Below, in pieces: positions 5,923 through 7,924 of a stretch of DNA of 7,924 bases; position 1 is the stretch's first letter, and each line of letters starts with the position of its first letter. The notes under the pieces are model-generated. The model was not told the DNA's origin. It saw only the letters and a list, made by a program, of their open reading frames with translations, and ran no database searches. The stretch is from positions 1-7,924 of the forward strand of contig JAISZM010000124.1 of assembly GCA_031269205.1 (NCBI GenBank), in the 5' to 3' direction. The position numbers and the translations under genes are program-made. Source of the DNA: Eubacteriales Family XIII. Incertae Sedis bacterium (lineage in GTDB: Bacteria > Bacillota > Clostridia > Peptostreptococcales > Anaerovoracaceae).

Positions 5923-6327
5923 ATGAACAAAAAGTATAATATCACGGTAAACGGAACATCGTACGCGGTGGAGGTGGAAGAGGTCGGCGGCGCTCCCGTC
6001 GTCACCTCGGCGGCTCCCGCCCCGGCGGCACCCGCTCCCGCCCCGGCGGCCTCGGCAGCTCCGGCGGCCCTGACTGCGCCGGCGGCGGCGCCCGCGGACA
6101 CGGTTTCGGTCGGCGCTTCCGTCGTGGAAGCTCCGATGCCGGGCACGATCCTCGATATCAAGGTGGCCCCCGGCCAGGTAGTAAACGCGGGCGACACGCT
6201 TCTCATACTCGAGGCGATGAAGATGGAGAACGAGATTGTCGCGCCGGAAGCGGGCACGGTCAACGCGGTCCTGACCTCCAAAGGAATGCAGGTCAACGCG
6301 GGTGATCCGCTCGTTTCTCTCACTTAA
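5923..6327 (+). CDS. mmdC: Biotin carrier protein of the decarboxylase complex (biotinyl domain)
   Basis: This 134-residue protein carries the biotin that shuttles CO2 between the carboxyltransferase and the other half-reaction. Residues 1-28 form a short N-terminal strand region (YNITVNGTSYAVEVEE), common in the family. Residues 29-59 are an Ala/Pro linker that lets the carrier arm swing. Residues 60-134 are the biotinyl domain, with V-x-A-P-M-P-G-T-I (68-76) and the biotinylation motif EAMKMEN (97-103). Lys100 is the expected modified residue, and a biotin ligase encoded elsewhere is needed. The end, NAGDPLVSLT, closes the domain normally. It follows the small subunit by 42 bases with its own ribosome binding site. 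The same fold is used by acetyl-CoA carboxylase BCCP, but that protein is longer at the N-terminus, and gene context favours the decarboxylase/transcarboxylase type. Confidence 0.88.
   Translation: MNKKYNITVNGTSYAVEVEEVGGAPVVTSAAPAPAAPAPAPAASAAPAALTAPAAAPADTVSVGASVVEAPMPGTILDIKVAPGQVVNAGDTLLILEAMKMENEIVAPEAGTVNAVLTSKGMQVNAGDPLVSLT
6013..6054 (+). repeat. 21-base tandem repeat coding the Ala/Pro linker
   Basis: Two adjacent 21-base units (6013-6033 and 6034-6054) agree at 18 positions, the first 17 without a mismatch. Each codes seven linker residues, APAPAAP and APAPAAS. This indicates that the linker can lengthen or shorten by whole 7-codon units without breaking the frame. Confidence 0.8.
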
Positions 6328-6382
6328 GGGAACGACGCTTCAAAGTCGCTTCCGCGGCGATTCATTCGCGGGGCGGGCGGCG

Positions 6383-6402
6383 ATGAGGCAAGAAATGAGG
6401 CA
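6383..6402 (+). repeat. Doubled ATGAGGCA in front of coaX
   Basis: ATGAGGCA occurs at 6383-6390 and again at 6395-6402. The second copy supplies the GAGG ribosome binding site of coaX; the first offers a spare one 16 bases from the start, too far to be efficient. Probably a local duplication with little effect. Confidence 0.5.
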
Positions 6403-6404
6403 GG

Positions 6405-7187
6405 ATGTTACTTGCGTTCGATGTCGGCAATACGAATATAGTCCTCGGGGTCTTCAAGGACGGCGAACTCGTGCAGAATTGGCGCATGGAGACCATGGTT
6501 TCCCGCAGCGCCGACGAGTACGGCATGATGATAAATCAGCTCTTTGCCTACGAGGGACTTGACCCCGTGGAGGTGGACGACGTTATCGTTTCCACGGTCG
6601 TTCCTTCGGTTCTGTATACGCTTCAGCACATGTCGACGAAGTATTTCAATTCGCGCGCACTCATCGTTGGCCCCGGCATCAAGACGGGACTCATCGTGAA
6701 ATACGACAATCCGAGCCAAGTCGGCGCCGACCGCATCGTCAACGCCGTCGCGGCGTTGACGAAGTACGGCGGGCCGGCCGTCATAATAGATCTCGGCACG
6801 GCGACGACATTCTGCGCCGTGTCCGACAAATGGGAGTACCTCGGCGGTTCCATCGCGCCGGGCCTGAAGATAAGCTCTGAGGCGCTGTTCGAAAAGACGG
6901 CCAAACTGCCGAGAGTTGAACTCGATGAGCCGGGGAGGACGATATGCAAGAACACGAGCGAGAGTATGCAGGCGGGACTCGTGTACGGGCATATGGGCAT
7001 GATCGAGTATATGTGCGGGAAGATGAAACAGGAATTGTCAGATTGCTGCGACGGCAAGCCGGTCAAGGTCATCGCGACGGGCGGCGTTGCGATGATGATG
7101 GCGGACGGCGTCAACTGCATTGACCACGTCGACAAACTGCTGACGCTCGAGGGACTGAACTTCATCTACGAAAAGAACAGAAAATAG
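6405..7187 (+). CDS. coaX: Type III pantothenate kinase
   Basis: It phosphorylates pantothenate to 4'-phosphopantothenate, the first step of CoA synthesis, in the cytoplasm. Type III enzymes are not feedback-inhibited by CoA and need a monovalent cation. The 260 residues are the normal length. Motifs of the acetate-kinase-like fold are complete: DVGNTN (6-11, with Asp6), GADRIVNAVAA (107-117, with catalytic Asp109), IIDLGTATTFC (127-137, with Asp129) and GGSIAPGLKIS (147-157). The start ATG follows GAGG (6397-6400) by 4 bases; an earlier ATG at 6383 is in another frame. A 77-base gap separates it from the biotin carrier gene and contains no terminator. In Firmicutes coaX commonly follows ftsH directly. 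Here the carboxyltransferase cassette stands between them. Confidence 0.96.
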   Translation: MLLAFDVGNTNIVLGVFKDGELVQNWRMETMVSRSADEYGMMINQLFAYEGLDPVEVDDVIVSTVVPSVLYTLQHMSTKYFNSRALIVGPGIKTGLIVKYDNPSQVGADRIVNAVAALTKYGGPAVIIDLGTATTFCAVSDKWEYLGGSIAPGLKISSEALFEKTAKLPRVELDEPGRTICKNTSESMQAGLVYGHMGMIEYMCGKMKQELSDCCDGKPVKVIATGGVAMMMADGVNCIDHVDKLLTLEGLNFIYEKNRK

Positions 7188-7202
7188 AAAACAGAAGCGC
7201 CG

Positions 7203-7924
7203 ATGGCGACATTTCCGAAACTGAAGAATCCATTTATCCTGGCTCCGATGGCCGGAGTGACCGACGACGTGTTCCGACGTCTCTGCGTAGAGCGCGGCGC
7301 GGCTTTGGTGTACTCGGAGATGGTCAGCGCGAAAGCGCTGCGCTACGGCGACCGGAAGTCGTTCGATATGTTGGCTCATTCCGGCGGAAGCGAACCCATA
7401 GCCTACCAGCTTTTCGGATCGGATCCCGCGATAATGGCCGAGGCGGTAGCGCGTCTCGATGAAGCGGAGCGGGAAGCCGCCGCCTCGTCTGTTCGCCCGG
7501 GATATTCACCCGGGGATTTGAGGCGCCCATCCCGTGAATCCAATGCGAGGGACACATACATTTCGTGCGTTTCCTACGACGTCAACATGGGCTGCCCCGT
7601 CGCGAAGGTCGTGAAAAACGGCGAGGGCTCCGCTCTCATGAGGGATATTGACAGAGCCGCGCGCCTGGTTGAAGCGACGACGCGCGTTACCGAAAAGCCC
7701 GTGACGGTAAAGACGCGTTCGGGTTGGGATGCGGACGATGCCGCCGCGGACCGCGCCGTGGAGTTCGCCCGGGCTATGGAGCAGGCGGGGGCTGCGGCCG
7801 TCGCTCTACACGGCAGGACGAGGGAGCAATACTATGGGGGTAAAGCGGATTGGGAAGTGATAGCGCGCGTCAAGGATGCCGTGACCGTGCCCGTCATAGG
7901 GAGCGGCGACGTCATGAGCGCGGC
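7203..7924 (+). CDS. dusB: tRNA-dihydrouridine synthase, DusB-like (3' end outside window)
   Basis: It reduces uridines in tRNA to dihydrouridine using FMN and NADPH. The first 240 codons are present without a stop. The start MATFPKLKNPFILAPMAGVTD is typical. FMN-barrel motifs follow in order: APMAGVTD (14-21), SEM (38-40), YQLFGSDP (68-75), NMGCP (128-132, with catalytic Cys131), VVKNGEGSALM (136-146), KTRSGW (170-175), LHGRTREQYYGGKADW (202-217) and PVIGSGDV (230-237). The segment between FGSDP and NMGCP is about 52 residues instead of about 20, because about 33 polar residues are inserted around 86-118. The frame stays open and all active-site motifs remain, so the enzyme may still work. 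It follows coaX by 15 bases without a good ribosome binding site, suggesting coupled translation. Dus after coaX agrees with the Firmicutes neighbourhood. Confidence 0.92.
   Translation, partial: MATFPKLKNPFILAPMAGVTDDVFRRLCVERGAALVYSEMVSAKALRYGDRKSFDMLAHSGGSEPIAYQLFGSDPAIMAEAVARLDEAEREAAASSVRPGYSPGDLRRPSRESNARDTYISCVSYDVNMGCPVAKVVKNGEGSALMRDIDRAARLVEATTRVTEKPVTVKTRSGWDADDAAADRAVEFARAMEQAGAAAVALHGRTREQYYGGKADWEVIARVKDAVTVPVIGSGDVMSA
7458..7556 (+). repeat. In-frame, hairpin-forming insertion within dusB
   Basis: Codons 86-118 have no counterpart in standard Dus proteins. Within them lies an imperfect palindrome: GGATATTCAC (7500-7509) can pair with GTGAATCC (7534-7541) with a two-base bulge, and GGGAT (7513-7517) pairs with ATCCC (7529-7533) inside it, leaving an 11-base loop. 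CCCGGG also occurs twice (7496-7501 and 7509-7514). This looks like a small palindromic element that landed in the gene without a frameshift. The exact edges are uncertain, since no target-site duplication is obvious. Confidence 0.5.

Noticed and set aside
1..7924. CRISPR arrays, tRNA or rRNA genes, complete insertion sequences
   Set aside because: No regularly spaced repeats, no tRNA-like cloverleaf with T-loop signature, no rRNA-like stretches and no intact transposase were seen on reading both strands.

Overview
The window looks like a chromosomal segment of an anaerobic bacterium related to the Firmicutes (a GC-rich clostridial or similar fermenter). Three things support this. The order ftsH, coaX, dus is the core of a gene neighbourhood known from Firmicutes (in Bacillus, ftsH-coaX-...-dusB-lysS). 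The alcohol dehydrogenase is of the Thermoanaerobacter brockii / Clostridium beijerinckii NADP-dependent secondary-alcohol type. The carboxyltransferase cassette belongs to the methylmalonyl-CoA decarboxylase family used in succinate/propionate metabolism. The species cannot be named from the sequence.

Layout. Positions 1-186 hold the C-terminal end of an ATPase of the AAA/DUF4143 type. Positions 187-480 look like decayed DNA, including a fragment resembling the N-terminal part of an Old Yellow Enzyme oxidoreductase. An intact secondary-alcohol dehydrogenase follows (504-1571). The 335-base gap after it carries a perfect 14-bp palindrome, a remnant resembling the first ORF of an IS66-type insertion sequence, and a weak candidate promoter. 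From 1907 onward the genes are tightly packed on the + strand: ftsH (TTG start, long charged tail), a carboxyltransferase subunit (overlaps the end of ftsH), a 90-residue soluble relative of the small delta/gamma subunit of sodium-pump decarboxylases, a biotin carrier protein, coaX, and the first 240 codons of a tRNA-dihydrouridine synthase that runs off the window. No clear terminator is visible in this run, so it is probably one transcript.

How they work together. The carboxyltransferase, small subunit and biotin carrier should form one biotin-dependent complex that moves CO2 between an acyl-CoA (probably methylmalonyl-CoA/propionyl-CoA) and biotin. The membrane beta subunit that would make it a sodium pump is not in the window, and the small subunit lacks its usual membrane anchor. 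The complex is therefore either soluble or completed by a gene elsewhere. CoaX makes phosphopantothenate, the first committed step to CoA, a plausible but unproven metabolic link to an acyl-CoA enzyme. FtsH and Dus are housekeeping functions.

No wholly new system is evident. The most unusual points are an in-frame, hairpin-forming insertion of about 33 codons in the dus gene, the anchorless small subunit without a beta subunit, the cassette's position between ftsH and coaX, and the mosaic of gene remnants around the alcohol dehydrogenase.
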